Of a DNA stretch of 64,000 bases, positions 44,482-54,755 are shown one piece after another (positions within the stretch are counted from its first letter, which is position 1; each line of letters starts with the position of its first letter). The notes beneath the pieces were generated by a model, which was not told the DNA's origin, did not search any database, and saw only the letters and a list, made by a program, of their open reading frames with translations. The DNA is taken from assembly GCF_003010935.1 (NCBI RefSeq), contig NZ_PGGN01000002.1, positions 744,001 to 808,000 of the forward strand, written 5' to 3'. The translations under genes were made by a program, and so were the position numbers. Source of the DNA: Phyllobacterium endophyticum. GTDB taxonomy: Bacteria > Pseudomonadota > Alphaproteobacteria > Rhizobiales > Rhizobiaceae.

Positions 44482-45060
44482 ATGACGACTGATACCCTTT
44501 CTACAAAAGACAAGATTTTGCAGGCGGCAGCCGAAATCGCCAAGGAAGTGGGCCCTGTTCACCTCTCCCTTGATGCAGTGGCGCGGCGAGCGGGTCTGTC
44601 GAAAGGGGGATTGCTATATACGTTTCCGACCAAGGCCAAATTGCTCGAAGCACTGGTGGAGCAGCATGTTTCGGAATTCGACGAATCGCTTCGCAGAGAG
44701 GAAGCGGCTCGTAACCACGGGCCCAATAGCGTCGTTCTTGCCTGTATCGCTGTCTATCGGGCGGAGTTCGTTTGCAATGAACCGGAGCCTTCCGGCATTC
44801 TTGCAGCCATCGCGAACGATCCGGGCTTTCTCGAGCCAATCCGCCGGTATAACAAGCAGCTCCTGCAGCGTATGCGCGACAACGCGGAAGACCCGACACT
44901 TGCGATGATGGTGTTTCTGACGATCGAAGGACTGCGCAGCTTGAAACTGTTCGAAATGGGTCTGCTCAGCAAGGCCGAGCAGATTGCCGCAATTGACCGG
45001 TTGAAGAACCTGTTTGAACCAGCCGATCCAGAAATGGCCGACGTGCCTGTCCCTGCCTGA
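44482..45060 (+). CDS. TetR/AcrR family repressor of the RND pump
   Basis: Regulator of 192 residues. The N-terminal helix-turn-helix is LSLDAVARRAGLSKGGLLYTF, followed by an all-helical ligand domain. Divergent from the efflux operon with a perfect palindrome between them, it is probably its local repressor. Its stop codon directly abuts the stop of the convergent tgt gene. Confidence 0.92.
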   Translation: MTTDTLSTKDKILQAAAEIAKEVGPVHLSLDAVARRAGLSKGGLLYTFPTKAKLLEALVEQHVSEFDESLRREEAARNHGPNSVVLACIAVYRAEFVCNEPEPSGILAAIANDPGFLEPIRRYNKQLLQRMRDNAEDPTLAMMVFLTIEGLRSLKLFEMGLLSKAEQIAAIDRLKNLFEPADPEMADVPVPA

Positions 45061-46194
45061 TCAGGCGTAGCGAGCTATGTCTCCCTGCTCCCACGCCGCT
45101 TGCGTTTCTCCCGCGAAACCATTGAAATTACCGGCTTCAATCGCGCTGCGAATGCCTTGCATCAGGTGCTGATAGTAAGAAAGGTTGTTCCACGTCAGCA
45201 GCATTGCGCCAAGCGATTCTCCTGATTTGACCAGGTGGTGCAGATAGGCCCGGCTGTAATCTCGAGCTGCGGGACAGGTGGACTCTTCGTCGAGCGGACG
45301 CGGATCGTCCGCGTGCCGCGCGTTTCGCAGGTTAACCTTGCCGCGGCGCGTGAAGGCAAGTCCGTGCCGCCCTGCCCGCGTCGGCATCACGCAATCGAAC
45401 ATGTCGATGCCCCTCGCCACGGATTTAAGGATATCGTCAGGCGTGCCGACCCCCATGAGGTAGCGCGGTTTGTCGCCGGGAAGCTCTGGACAGGTCGCGT
45501 CCAGCATTTCCAGCATGATTTCCTGCGGCTCACCCACCGCGAGCCCGCCAACGGCATAGCCTTTCAGATCCATATTCTTGAGAGCTTGCGCGGAGCGAAT
45601 ACGCAGGTCAGCAATGTCGCCTCCCTGTACGATGCCAAACATGGCCTTGCCCGGCTGGTTGCCGAAGGCCGCTTTGCAGCGTTCCGCCCAGCGCAGCGAC
45701 AATTCCATTGCGCGTTGAATGTCTGCGGGCGTCGATGGCAAGGCAACGCACTCGTCGAGTTGCATCTGAATATCGGAATCAAGCAGGCCCTGGATTTCGA
45801 TCGAGCGTTCCGGCGTCATCTCGTAGGCGCGGCCGTCGATATGGGAGCGGAACGTGACACCACTTTCGGTCAGTTTGCGCAGTTGGGCCAGCGACATGAC
45901 CTGAAATCCGCCGGAATCGGTCAGGATCGGGCCCGGCCAGCGGGCGAAGTCGTGCAAACCGCCCAGTTTCGCTACGCGTTCAGCCCCTGGGCGCAGCATC
46001 AGGTGATATGTGTTCCCAAGAATGATGTCGGCGCCGAGGTCACGCACCTGATCCATATACATCGCCTTCACGGTTCCGCCGGTGCCCACCGGCATGAAGG
46101 CCGGTGTGCGCACGGTGCCGCGCGGCATCGTGATTTCACCGCGGCGGGCCTTGCCGTCAGTGGCAATCAGTTTGAATTGGAAATTCTCGTTCAT
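45061..46194 (-). CDS. tgt: tRNA-guanine transglycosylase Tgt
   Basis: Exchanges guanine-34 for preQ1 in tRNAs with GUN anticodons. Protein of 377 residues from the ATG at 46194, chosen because it overlaps the queA stop (ATGA); the frame extends five codons further. The motifs are [12 protein letters not shown] (nucleophile region), [20 protein letters not shown] and the zinc-binding end [20 protein letters not shown]. Downstream partner of queA. Confidence 0.96.
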   Translation of the reverse strand: MNENFQFKLIATDGKARRGEITMPRGTVRTPAFMPVGTGGTVKAMYMDQVRDLGADIILGNTYHLMLRPGAERVAKLGGLHDFARWPGPILTDSGGFQVMSLAQLRKLTESGVTFRSHIDGRAYEMTPERSIEIQGLLDSDIQMQLDECVALPSTPADIQRAMELSLRWAERCKAAFGNQPGKAMFGIVQGGDIADLRIRSAQALKNMDLKGYAVGGLAVGEPQEIMLEMLDATCPELPGDKPRYLMGVGTPDDILKSVARGIDMFDCVMPTRAGRHGLAFTRRGKVNLRNARHADDPRPLDEESTCPAARDYSRAYLHHLVKSGESLGAMLLTWNNLSYYQHLMQGIRSAIEAGNFNGFAGETQAAWEQGDIARYA

Positions 46195-47270
46195 GATGTG
46201 GATCGCCATAACAGGCTTGCATCGCCGTAGGAATAGAACCTGTAATGATTTTTAACGGCGTATTCGTAAGCCGCGTGCATGCGCTCAAACCCGCTGAAGG
46301 CGGAGACAAGCATGAACAGCGTGGAGCGTGGCAGATGAAAATTCGTCATCAGCATATCCACCGCACGAAATTTGTACCCGGGCGTAATGAAAATATCCGT
46401 CGCACCCGACCATCGCCGGATCACGCCGCTTTCGTCAGTTGCACTTTCAAGTAGACGCAATGACGTCGTCCCCACAGAAACGATCCGTCCACCGCGCGCT
46501 TTCACTTCATTGAGCGCATCTGCGGTGAATTGGTCGACTATGCCGATCTCCGCATGCATCTTGTGATCGGCGGTGTCATCCGCTTTGACGGGAAGAAATG
46601 TACCCGCGCCCACATGCAGCGTCACAAAATGCTCTTCGATCCCCCGCTTCTTCAGATCATCCAGCAATTCGGGCGTGAAATGCAGGCCTGCAGTCGGAGC
46701 GGCGACAGCCCCCTCTTCCTTCGCGTAGACAGTCTGATAGTCCTCGCGATCACGAACATCATCCGCACGCTTTGAAGCGATGTAAGGCGGAAGTGGAATA
46801 TGTCCCACGGCAGCAATCGCCTGGTCGAGGTCAGCACCGCTGAAATCGAAGACCAGCAGCGCTTCCCCCGCATCGCCCTTCTCGGCAACCGTCGCCTGCA
46901 GAGAGCCGAGAAGGCACGCATTGTTGCCATGGCCAAAATCGATCCGTTCGCCTTCCTTCACGCGCTTTGCCGGGCGCAGGAAGGCTTTCCAGCGGTCCGG
47001 TCCCGCCCGCATGTGAAGGGTCGCGCTGATCTGTGCCTTCACCCCATCACGTTCACGAAACCCTTCAAGCTGAGCCGGTATCACTTTGGTATCGTTGAAG
47101 ACCAACGCGTCGCCTGGTCGCAAAAAATCACCCAGGTTGCGAACTGTGCTGTCCTTGAAATCGGCACCATCCGCGCGCACAAGTAAAAGCCGCGCTGAAT
47201 CGCGCGGCTCTGCTGGTCTCAATGCGATGTTCTCTTCCGGCAGATCGAAGTCGAAAAGATCAACGCGCAT
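46191..47270 (-). CDS. queA: S-adenosylmethionine:tRNA ribosyltransferase-isomerase QueA
   Basis: Converts preQ1-tRNA to epoxyqueuosine-tRNA using the ribosyl part of AdoMet. Protein of 359 residues with the N-terminal signature [20 protein letters not shown] and the segments [15 protein letters not shown] and [18 protein letters not shown]. It overlaps tgt by 4 bases. It starts 17 bp after the upstream PPIase gene; no preQ1 riboswitch fits in that gap. Confidence 0.96.
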   Translation of the reverse strand: MRVDLFDFDLPEENIALRPAEPRDSARLLLVRADGADFKDSTVRNLGDFLRPGDALVFNDTKVIPAQLEGFRERDGVKAQISATLHMRAGPDRWKAFLRPAKRVKEGERIDFGHGNNACLLGSLQATVAEKGDAGEALLVFDFSGADLDQAIAAVGHIPLPPYIASKRADDVRDREDYQTVYAKEEGAVAAPTAGLHFTPELLDDLKKRGIEEHFVTLHVGAGTFLPVKADDTADHKMHAEIGIVDQFTADALNEVKARGGRIVSVGTTSLRLLESATDESGVIRRWSGATDIFITPGYKFRAVDMLMTNFHLPRSTLFMLVSAFSGFERMHAAYEYAVKNHYRFYSYGDASLLWRSTS

Positions 47271-47287
47271 GATGTCTTGTTACGACC

Positions 47288-47797
47288 CTATTCGGCGTCT
47301 GCGGCAACGCGCATAGAAACGATGGAATCCGGGTCCTGGACAGGCTCGCCGCGCTTGATCTTGTCGACGTTGTCCATTCCCTCGATCACCTGTCCCCACA
47401 CCGTATACTGGCGGTTGAGGAACGCCGCGTCGTCGAAGCAGATGAAAAATTGCGAATTGGCGGAGTTGGGGCTCTGCGAACGCGCCATTGAACAGGCACC
47501 GCGGCCATGGTTCGCATTTGAAAATTCGGCCTTGAGATCAGGCTTTTCAGAACCGCCCATTCCGGCGCGAGCCGGATTGAAAGAACTGCCGCCCTGCTTG
47601 CCAAACTTGACATCGCCTGTCTGCGCCATAAACCCATCGATCACGCGGTGGAAAACCACGCCATCATAGGCGCCCTCCCGTGCAAGCTCCTTGATACGCT
47701 GGACATGGCCGGGCGCCAGATCCGGGTAAAGCTCTATCACGACACTACCCTTTGTCGTTTCAAGCAGGATGGTATTTTCTGGGTCTTTGTAGGCCAT
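47288..47797 (-). CDS. Cytosolic peptidyl-prolyl cis-trans isomerase (cyclophilin type)
   Basis: Cyclophilin of 169 residues without a signal peptide. Catalytic-domain motifs are YDGVVFHRVIDGFMAQTGD and SQNSANSQFFICFDD (here SPNSANSQFFICF). GGAG precedes the start. Second of two tandem cyclophilins, the other exported; it probably assists protein folding in the cytosol. Confidence 0.94.
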   Translation of the reverse strand: MAYKDPENTILLETTKGSVVIELYPDLAPGHVQRIKELAREGAYDGVVFHRVIDGFMAQTGDVKFGKQGGSSFNPARAGMGGSEKPDLKAEFSNANHGRGACSMARSQSPNSANSQFFICFDDAAFLNRQYTVWGQVIEGMDNVDKIKRGEPVQDPDSIVSMRVAADAE

Positions 47798-47829
47798 TTT
47801 CGGCGATCTCCTATTTCCTGAGTGCGTAA

Positions 47830-48414
47830 TTACTTTTTTGCCCCAACGGTGACTTTGAGCATTTTGTCAGGGTTCTCGACCGCGCCATTGTCTGCTTCCG
47901 AACCCTTCTTGATCTTGTCGACGATATCCATACCGCTCGTGACCTTGCCAACGACGGTATATTGGCCATTCAGCGAAGGATACTCGGTGAACATGATGAA
48001 AAACTGCGAATTGGCAGAATTCGGGCTTTGTGCACGCGCCATGCCAACCGTTCCGCGCACGAAAGGTTCCTTTGAAAACTCGGCGGGCAAATCCGGGCGC
48101 GTTGAACCACCCGTTCCTGCAGCCTGCGCATTGAATCCCTTTTCCGTGTTGCCGTACTGAACGTCGCCAGTCTGCGCCATAAACCCAGGAATGACCCGGT
48201 GGAACACAACATTGTCGTATGCTCCTTCCTTGGCGAGAGCCTTTATCTGCTCGACATGCTTCGGCGCGAGATCAGGAAGCAATTCGACTTTCACCTCTCC
48301 GTCCTTGAGCTTGATCGTCATTGTGTTCGCATCGTCGGCCCAACTCACGTTGAGCGTGGCCAACGACAAGGATGAAACGGCAGCAACCATCAGTGCTGTG
48401 CGGAATATGGACAT
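47830..48414 (-). CDS. Periplasmic peptidyl-prolyl cis-trans isomerase (cyclophilin type)
   Basis: Cyclophilin of 194 residues with a signal peptide (MVAAVSSLSLATLNVSWA, cleavage before DDAN). The catalytic core matches its downstream paralogue (YDNVVFHRVIPGFMAQTGD, SPNSANSQFFIMF), which points to a duplication with later addition of an export signal. Predicted to fold proteins in the periplasm. It starts 14 bp after coaD. Confidence 0.94.
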   Translation of the reverse strand: MSIFRTALMVAAVSSLSLATLNVSWADDANTMTIKLKDGEVKVELLPDLAPKHVEQIKALAKEGAYDNVVFHRVIPGFMAQTGDVQYGNTEKGFNAQAAGTGGSTRPDLPAEFSKEPFVRGTVGMARAQSPNSANSQFFIMFTEYPSLNGQYTVVGKVTSGMDIVDKIKKGSEADNGAVENPDKMLKVTVGAKK

Positions 48415-48428
48415 GAGCGTCTCCGGAA

Positions 48429-48923
48429 TCAGGATTTGAATTTGGTTTTGAGCGCATCTGCGACAAGGGCGGGAACGAAATGCCGGACATCGCCGCCCAT
48501 TGCTGCAATCTGGCGGACCAATGTGGCAGTAATGGTGCGAACCGCGGGATCGGCCGGCAAGAACACCGTCTGGAGCTCTGGCGCCATCTTGCCGTTCATT
48601 CCCGCCATCTGCATCTCGTAGTCAAGATCAGTGCCGTCGCGCAGTCCCCGGACCATCAGCGACGCCTCGACCTCGCGCGCAGCGTCTATCAGCAAACCGT
48701 CGAACGAGATTACCTTGATCCGCTTGCCATCATTGCCGAAGACCTCGTCGGCAACGCGTTCGATGAGTTCAACGCGTTCTTCGAAGGAAAACAAGGGCGC
48801 CTTACCCGGATGCACGCCGATCGCGACGAATACGGTATCGGCAAGCCGGAGCGAGCCCTGCAATACATCGATGTGACCGTTTGTGATGGGATCGAAGGAT
48901 CCAGCATAGATCGCGATTGTCAT
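48429..48923 (-). CDS. coaD: Phosphopantetheine adenylyltransferase CoaD
   Basis: Penultimate step of coenzyme A synthesis. Protein of 164 residues with the nucleotidyltransferase TxGH motif ([15 protein letters not shown]), [17 protein letters not shown] and [19 protein letters not shown]. Length is typical. First gene of a coaD-PPIase-PPIase-queA-tgt set in one direction. Confidence 0.96.
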   Translation of the reverse strand: MTIAIYAGSFDPITNGHIDVLQGSLRLADTVFVAIGVHPGKAPLFSFEERVELIERVADEVFGNDGKRIKVISFDGLLIDAAREVEASLMVRGLRDGTDLDYEMQMAGMNGKMAPELQTVFLPADPAVRTITATLVRQIAAMGGDVRHFVPALVADALKTKFKS

Positions 48924-49105
48924 GAGCGTGTCCTAGCCCTTTTGCTGCGGGCTTTCAATGGCCGGAAATTCATTCCCTGAACGGCAGATGAACAAGAAGC
49001 TCACCAAGCATTCAGGCGCCTTCATCTAATCAGGACATGAAAAAGATGAAACCATTTACAGACTAGCTCGTTGCTGATCATGGAAACTTATAAGCGAAGG
49101 GATCA

Positions 49106-49249
49106 ATGATGTTTATCCTTCTAAGCATTGCGATGATGGTTGCCATGATCATTTCAGCCCTGATCATGATCATCGAAGAAAACAAAAAACGGGAATCCCC
49201 GTTTGAGGCTTCCCGTTTTGGGGTTTATCACCCGCGCCGCCATCACTGA
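49106..49249 (+). CDS. Possible single-span small membrane protein
   Basis: A 47-codon frame preceded by GAAGGGAT. It encodes one strongly hydrophobic helix (FILLSIAMMVAMIISALIMI) and a charged tail ending in YHPRRHH. It is antisense-free but its second half contains the gyrA terminator. It could be a real small membrane protein or a chance frame; the clean helix and ribosome site favour a look. Confidence 0.35.
   Translation: MMFILLSIAMMVAMIISALIMIIEENKKRESPFEASRFGVYHPRRHH
49186..49219 (-). terminator. Intrinsic terminator of gyrA
   Basis: AAAACGGGAA (49186-49195) pairs with TTCCCGTTTT (49210-49219). Read in the gyrA direction, the stem is followed by a run of T. The other strand also reads as a weaker terminator. 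Confidence 0.85.
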
Positions 49250-49261
49250 CGGCAGCCACGA

Positions 49262-52057
49262 CTAGTTGCCGTCAGGCGTCGCTACCTCAGGTGAGGCGGT
49301 TTCGTCGTCAGGTGAAGCTTCAACTTCATCGGTTTCAGTCTCCGATATCCGCTCGACCGACACGACTTTTTCTCCATCGGCAGTATTGAAGATGGTCACG
49401 CCCTTCGTGGAGCGCCCTGCAATACGGATGCCGTTGACCGGCACGCGGATCAATTGTCCCCCATCGGAGACAAGTAGAATCTGATCCGAAGCTTCCACGG
49501 GGAAAAGCGAAACGAGCTTGCCGATTTCATCCGTCTTCGATGTATCGGTGGCGCGTATTCCTTTGCCACCACGCCCCGACACGCGGAATTCATACGACGA
49601 AGATCGCTTGCCATATCCATATTCGCTAACTGTAAGAACCGTCTGTTCACGTTGGCGTAGTTCAGCATAGCGTTCAGGAGTAAGTTCTGCTGCATCGGTA
49701 GCCTCTTCGCCAACGAGTGCGATTTCCTCGACATCGTCAGCGCCCTGGGCGCGCCGTTCTGCGGCAGCTTGCTTGAGATAGGTCGAGCGCTCTGCAGGGC
49801 TCGCATCCACGTGGCCAAGAATAGCCATGGAGATAATCCTATCGCCCGGCGCCAAGGTAATGCCGCGGACGCCGATCGAGTTGCGACTGGCGAAGACGCG
49901 GACGTCTGTCACAGGGAAACGAATGCACTGACCACCGGCGGCAGTGAGCAAGACGTCATCGAATTCATCGCACGTATCGACGCTGAGAATCTCGTCGCCC
50001 TCCTCCTCCAGCTTCATCGCGATTTTACCGTTGCGATTGACCTGAACGAAGTCGGACAGTTTGTTGCGGCGAACTGTTCCGCGCGTCGTGGCAAACATGA
50101 CATCAAGGTTTGCCCAGCTTGCCTCGTCCTCGGGCAACGGCATGATCGTTGTGATGCGTTCGCCTTGTTCCAGCGGCAGCATGTTGATCAGAGCCTTGCC
50201 GCGCGATTGCGGAGTTCCGATCGGCAGGCGCCAGACCTTTTCCTTGTAGACGATACCCCGCGAGGAAAAGAACAACATCGGCGTGTGCGTATTGGCGACA
50301 AACAGCCGTGTGACGAAATCCTCGTCTTTCATCGAAACGCCGGAACGGCCCTTGCCGCCGCGCCGTTGCGCCCGATAGGTCGCCAAAGGCACGCGTTTGA
50401 TATAACCGGCGTGACTTACCGTCACCACCATGTCTTCACGGGCGATGAGGTCTTCATCGTCCATATCCGCACCACCATCGGTAAGCACACTGCGGCGCGG
50501 CGTACCAAATTCATCACGAATGGCTGCCAACTCATCTTTGACGATACCCATGATGCGTGTACGGGAAGCGAGAATTTCAAGATAGTCTGCGATCTCAACG
50601 CCGATTTTGTTGAGTTCGTCGGCGATCTCATCCCGTCCGAGCGCGGTCAGGCGCTGCAGGCGAAGGTCCAGGATGGCGCGGGCCTGTTCCTCTGAAAGAT
50701 TGTACGTATTGTCCTCGTTCAGCTTGTGACGAGGATCGGCGATCAACAGGATCAAGGGAGCGACGTCGCTCGCGGGCCAGCGCCGTTCCATCAACTGATC
50801 ACGTGCCGTCTGCGGATCCGGCGCGCGGCGTATCAAGGCAATGATCTCGTCAATATTCGCGACGGCGATTGCAAGGCCGACCAACACATGGGCGCGGTCA
50901 CGCGCCTTGCGCAGCAGGAATTTCGTGCGGCGGCTTACGACTTCCTCGCGGAAACTGACGAAGGCCCGCAGGATATCGAGCAGGTTCAAAAGACCTGGCT
51001 TACCGCCGTTGAGCGCCACCATGTTGGCTCCGAACGACGACTGCAGTGGCGTGAAACGATAAAGCTGGTTGATAATCACGTCAGCGACGGCATCGCGCTT
51101 CAGTTCGACCACGACACGATAACCGTCACGATCGGATTCATCGCGAATATCGGAAATGCCTTCGATGCGCTTGTCACGCACCAGATCGGCCATCTTCTCG
51201 ATCATCGTCGCCTTGTTGACCTGATACGGCACCTCGGTGATGACGATAGCCTCGCGGTCACCGCGCATGCTTTCGACAGCGACCTTACCGCGCATCAGAA
51301 TCGAGCCGCGGCCCGTGCTGTAAGCCGAGTAGATACCGGAACGGCCAAGGATCAGGCCCCCGGTCGGGAAATCCGGTCCTGGAATGTGTTCCATCATTTC
51401 CGGCAGTTCTATAGCCGGATTGTCGATCAGCGCTATGCAACCGTTGATGACCTCTGCGAGGTTGTGTGGTGGCACGTTTGTCGCCATACCGACGGCAATG
51501 CCGCCAGAACCATTGACGAGCAGGTTCGGGAAACCCGCCGGCAAAACCGTAGGCTCCTGCTCGCGGCCGTCGTAATTATCCTGAAAGTCGACCGTTTCCT
51601 TGTCGATATCGGCGAGCAAGGATTCCGTGACCTTTTCCAGACGGCATTCGGTGTACCGCATCGCCGCCGGCGAATCGCCGTCGATTGAACCAAAGTTTCC
51701 CTGACCGTCAACCAAAGGATCACGCAGCGACCAGTCCTGCGCCATGCGAACCAGCGCATCATAAATCGAAGCGTCTCCGTGCGGGTGGTACTTACCCATC
51801 ACTTCACCGACGACACCGGCTGACTTGCGGTAGGACCGGTTCCACGACAGGCCCATTTCATTCATCGCGTGCAGGATGCGACGGTGAACGGGTTTCAAGC
51901 CATCGCGCACATCGGGCAGAGCACGGCTGACGATGACACTCATCGCATAGTCGAGATAAGAGCGCTGCATTTCCTCGATGATGGAAATCGGCTCAATTCC
52001 GAAGGAAGGGCCGGATTTATCGTCTTCGGAGCCAGGAGGTGGAGTTAAATCAGACAC
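49262..52057 (-). CDS. gyrA: DNA gyrase subunit A
   Basis: Subunit A of the ATP-dependent topoisomerase that introduces negative supercoils. Protein of 931 residues. The catalytic domain has [20 protein letters not shown], the quinolone-region segment [18 protein letters not shown] and active-site Tyr in MRYTECRL. The C-terminal beta-pinwheel contains the gyrase box RRGGKGRSG (QRRGGKG). The start is GTG at 52057. A charged C-terminal tail follows the pinwheel. The GyrA residue at the usual resistance position (GDASIYDA) is the susceptible type: Ser is replaced by Ala in many alphaproteobacteria, as here. Confidence 0.97.
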   Translation of the reverse strand: MSDLTPPPGSEDDKSGPSFGIEPISIIEEMQRSYLDYAMSVIVSRALPDVRDGLKPVHRRILHAMNEMGLSWNRSYRKSAGVVGEVMGKYHPHGDASIYDALVRMAQDWSLRDPLVDGQGNFGSIDGDSPAAMRYTECRLEKVTESLLADIDKETVDFQDNYDGREQEPTVLPAGFPNLLVNGSGGIAVGMATNVPPHNLAEVINGCIALIDNPAIELPEMMEHIPGPDFPTGGLILGRSGIYSAYSTGRGSILMRGKVAVESMRGDREAIVITEVPYQVNKATMIEKMADLVRDKRIEGISDIRDESDRDGYRVVVELKRDAVADVIINQLYRFTPLQSSFGANMVALNGGKPGLLNLLDILRAFVSFREEVVSRRTKFLLRKARDRAHVLVGLAIAVANIDEIIALIRRAPDPQTARDQLMERRWPASDVAPLILLIADPRHKLNEDNTYNLSEEQARAILDLRLQRLTALGRDEIADELNKIGVEIADYLEILASRTRIMGIVKDELAAIRDEFGTPRRSVLTDGGADMDDEDLIAREDMVVTVSHAGYIKRVPLATYRAQRRGGKGRSGVSMKDEDFVTRLFVANTHTPMLFFSSRGIVYKEKVWRLPIGTPQSRGKALINMLPLEQGERITTIMPLPEDEASWANLDVMFATTRGTVRRNKLSDFVQVNRNGKIAMKLEEEGDEILSVDTCDEFDDVLLTAAGGQCIRFPVTDVRVFASRNSIGVRGITLAPGDRIISMAILGHVDASPAERSTYLKQAAAERRAQGADDVEEIALVGEEATDAAELTPERYAELRQREQTVLTVSEYGYGKRSSSYEFRVSGRGGKGIRATDTSKTDEIGKLVSLFPVEASDQILLVSDGGQLIRVPVNGIRIAGRSTKGVTIFNTADGEKVVSVERISETETDEVEASPDDETASPEVATPDGN

Positions 52058-52310
52058 GAGGCACTCATCTTTCGCATAGAATCAATCTTTGATCTTATAG
52101 AGGCTTTTCAAGTCAAAAGCCAACAAACGGCACGGTAATACACAGCTGAAAACCCTTTTATATCAATGGGATAAAATAGAACTTCTCATGCGGTGAAAAA
52201 CTTCGCAGCCGAATTGCAGTTTTCTCGACGTTGGGTACCGAATCCGGTAGGTTGGATCAGCTATAACGACAGGGTCGGTGCAGCTTTAAACAGAAAAGAA
52301 AAGCAAAATC

Positions 52311-52940
52311 GTGGCATACTCTGACACCGTCCTCAATGCTTTCGTGACGCTCATGGTCACCATTGATCCGCCGGGTCTTGCACCATTGTTTCTGGCACTT
52401 ACCACCGGCATGAACCGAGCCGAACGCAGCCAGGTCGCCCTGCGCTCGAGCCTCACGGCATTCATTGTTCTCACCGTTTTTGCAGTTGCCGGTGCGCAAA
52501 TCCTGGCGCTGTTCGGTATCACGCTGGGCGCTTTCCGCATCGCGGGCGGCCTGCTTCTGTTCTGGATTGCCTTCGAGATGATCTTCGAGAGGCGCAACGA
52601 GCGCAAGGAGAAAAGTGCCGAGGTTGCGATTACGAAAGATCACATCCGCAACATTGCCGCCTTCCCCTTGGCAATACCCTTGATAGCCGGTCCTGGCGCG
52701 ATTTCCGCGACCATCCTGCTTGCAGGGACGCTGGCGGATGCCACCTCGCGCCTCGTGCTGATCGCCATCATCCTGGTCTGCATTGCCTCCTGCTATGCGG
52801 TATTCTTTCTCGCGGAACGAATCGATCGCTTTCTTGGCGAAACGGGGCGTTCGATACTGACCAGGCTCCTGGGGGTCATTCTTGCCGCACTCGCTGTTCA
52901 GTTCGTGGCAGACGGTATCAGAACCCTGGTAAACGGCTGA
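52311..52940 (+). CDS. MarC family integral membrane protein
   Basis: Inner-membrane protein of 209 residues with six spans and the family signature LNAFVTLMVTIDPPGLAPLFLALT, plus FPLAIPLIAGPGAISATIL in the second half. The start is GTG at 52311, as no ATG lies before the signature. The function of the family is not established; the historical link to multiple antibiotic resistance is not supported. Convergent with the next gene across 7 bp. Confidence 0.9.
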   Translation: MAYSDTVLNAFVTLMVTIDPPGLAPLFLALTTGMNRAERSQVALRSSLTAFIVLTVFAVAGAQILALFGITLGAFRIAGGLLLFWIAFEMIFERRNERKEKSAEVAITKDHIRNIAAFPLAIPLIAGPGAISATILLAGTLADATSRLVLIAIILVCIASCYAVFFLAERIDRFLGETGRSILTRLLGVILAALAVQFVADGIRTLVNG

Positions 52941-52947
52941 TCGACCG

Positions 52948-53352
52948 CTAATATCCCGAACTTATGCGAACATCGACGCCGTCGCTGAAAATCACGGTCA
53001 AGGGCTTACCCGCGATGATCTCACCAAGCTCGGGTGAAATGGCCAGGGGGACGGCTTTGTTGACCGTCTCCATGGCTGAAGAAACGAACGCCTCTTTCAC
53101 CACCCTGTCGCCACCCGGCGTTCTATAGGTCACGCGCGGTGACGCTATGACAGTACCGTCCCGGCGCAAGGCAAAGCGCAGCGTCACGCCCATGTCGTCA
53201 GCCCCGTGCGGCCGTAGCCAGCAAGCCAGCAGCGCCTCTCCGATTGCTCGCGTCGAGAATATCGGTTCGCTCTTGCCGCATGTCTCTTCCGCTGCCAAGG
53301 CAGGTGAGACGATCAGACAACCGAGTAAAGCAAGACAGCGCAATTGGCTCAA
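52948..53352 (-). CDS. Exported protein with TonB-C-terminal-like domain
   Basis: Predicted 134-residue protein with a signal peptide (LALLGCLIVSPALA). I start at the TTG at 53352, which overlaps the ndh stop (TTGA) and has GGAGG 10 bases upstream; the longer frame lies inside ndh. The mature part GVTLRFALRRDGTVIASPRV resembles the TonB C-terminal fold without the N-terminal membrane anchor. Function unknown. Confidence 0.65.
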   Translation of the reverse strand: MSQLRCLALLGCLIVSPALAAEETCGKSEPIFSTRAIGEALLACWLRPHGADDMGVTLRFALRRDGTVIASPRVTYRTPGGDRVVKEAFVSSAMETVNKAVPLAISPELGEIIAGKPLTVIFSDGVDVRISSGY

Positions 53353-54656
53353 TTTGCACTCGCCTCCGCGGTGATTTCCTCTGCAATATCCCTCTGGGTG
53401 ATCAACCGGGCACTGCGCACACCACTCACGGAAATCCACAACCAACTCAATGCTACGGCCAAACGGTTGCGGACACCTATGAGGAAATAGATATGTGCAA
53501 GGCCCCAGAGCCACCAGGCCAGATAGCCTTTGAGCTTGATCCAGCCAAAATCGGTGACCGCCGCGCGCTTGCCGATCGTAGCGAGATCGCCGGCGTGACG
53601 ATATACAAACGGTCTTGGCGTCTCGTCGCCGTCCAGCCTTGCCTTGATCGTAGTGGCAATATGCTGGCCCTGCTGCTTGGCCGCGGGTGCAATTCCCGGC
53701 ACGGTTCCCTTGCCGCCGTTCGCAACGGTTGCCGTGTCGCCGATCACGAATATCTCCGGATGATCCGGCGCCGTCAGATCGGCATTGACGACCACGCGGC
53801 CAGCTCGATCAGACGGTGCACCTAGCCACTTGGCTGCCGGCGATGCCTGCACGCCAGCCGCCCAGATAATGGTTTTGGCACGCAACGATCGACCTCCGAA
53901 CTCGACACCATCCGCATGACATTCGGTGACCGGACTGCCGAGATGCACCGTCACACCGAGCCTTTCGAGAGCACTTTTCGCATAGGCGGACAGGTCTTCA
54001 CTGAAGGCAGCCAGGACCCGAGGTCCCCCCTCGATGAGTACGACACGCGTCGTCGCCGGATCGATCATGCGGAAATCGCCTTTCAACGTGTCGCGAGCAA
54101 GGTCGGCAATCGTTCCGGCAATCTCCACTCCGGTCGGACCACCGCCAATGATCACCAGGGTCAGATATTCCTCGCGCTTGGCGGGGTCTGGTTCACGCTC
54201 TGCCTTCTCGAACGCGGTCAGAATGCGTCTGCGAATCATTGTGGCGTCTTCCAGCGTCTTGAGACCCGGCGCATACGGCTCCCAGTCGTCATGACCGAAA
54301 TAGGCGTGGCGTGCGCCGGTCGCCAACACCAGTGTGTCGTAAGGAATGACTTCGCCATCGGTCGTCAAGACGGTGCGGGCGGTCGTATCGACGCCTTCGA
54401 CAGTGCCGAGTAAGGTCTTGACGTTCTTGTACTTCCGCACGAGGTGCCTGATCGGCCAGGCAATCTCGGATGTGGCCAATGTCGACGTTGCCACCTGATA
54501 GAGCAGCGGCTGGAAAAGATGGTGGTTGCGCTGATCGATAATCGTGATGTCGAGGTCGACATTGCGGAGACTGTAAACAGTCTCCAGGCCGCCGAACCCT
54601 CCTCCTACGACGACAAGGCGGTGTTTAGCGCGAGGTGTTGTCTGGATTTTTGACAT
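53349..54656 (-). CDS. ndh: Type II NADH dehydrogenase (NDH-2)
   Basis: Single-subunit flavoprotein of 435 residues that passes electrons from NADH to quinone without pumping protons. FAD-binding motif VVVGGGFGGLETVYSL at the N-terminus, second dinucleotide motif VIIGGGPTGVEIAGTIADL, and C-terminal membrane-binding segment (YLAWWLWGLAHIYFLIGVRN). The start at 54656 gives the FAD motif at the usual place. The downstream exported protein gene overlaps its end. Confidence 0.93.
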   Translation of the reverse strand: MSKIQTTPRAKHRLVVVGGGFGGLETVYSLRNVDLDITIIDQRNHHLFQPLLYQVATSTLATSEIAWPIRHLVRKYKNVKTLLGTVEGVDTTARTVLTTDGEVIPYDTLVLATGARHAYFGHDDWEPYAPGLKTLEDATMIRRRILTAFEKAEREPDPAKREEYLTLVIIGGGPTGVEIAGTIADLARDTLKGDFRMIDPATTRVVLIEGGPRVLAAFSEDLSAYAKSALERLGVTVHLGSPVTECHADGVEFGGRSLRAKTIIWAAGVQASPAAKWLGAPSDRAGRVVVNADLTAPDHPEIFVIGDTATVANGGKGTVPGIAPAAKQQGQHIATTIKARLDGDETPRPFVYRHAGDLATIGKRAAVTDFGWIKLKGYLAWWLWGLAHIYFLIGVRNRLAVALSWLWISVSGVRSARLITQRDIAEEITAEASAN

Positions 54657-54755
54657 TGCGAGGCTCCGATGCACAGACCAGAACCTGTCTAACAGACCAA
54701 TCACACTGCTACAATTGCGCCAGTTGCCGCTCCGGGATGACTTGTCGGGGTATCT

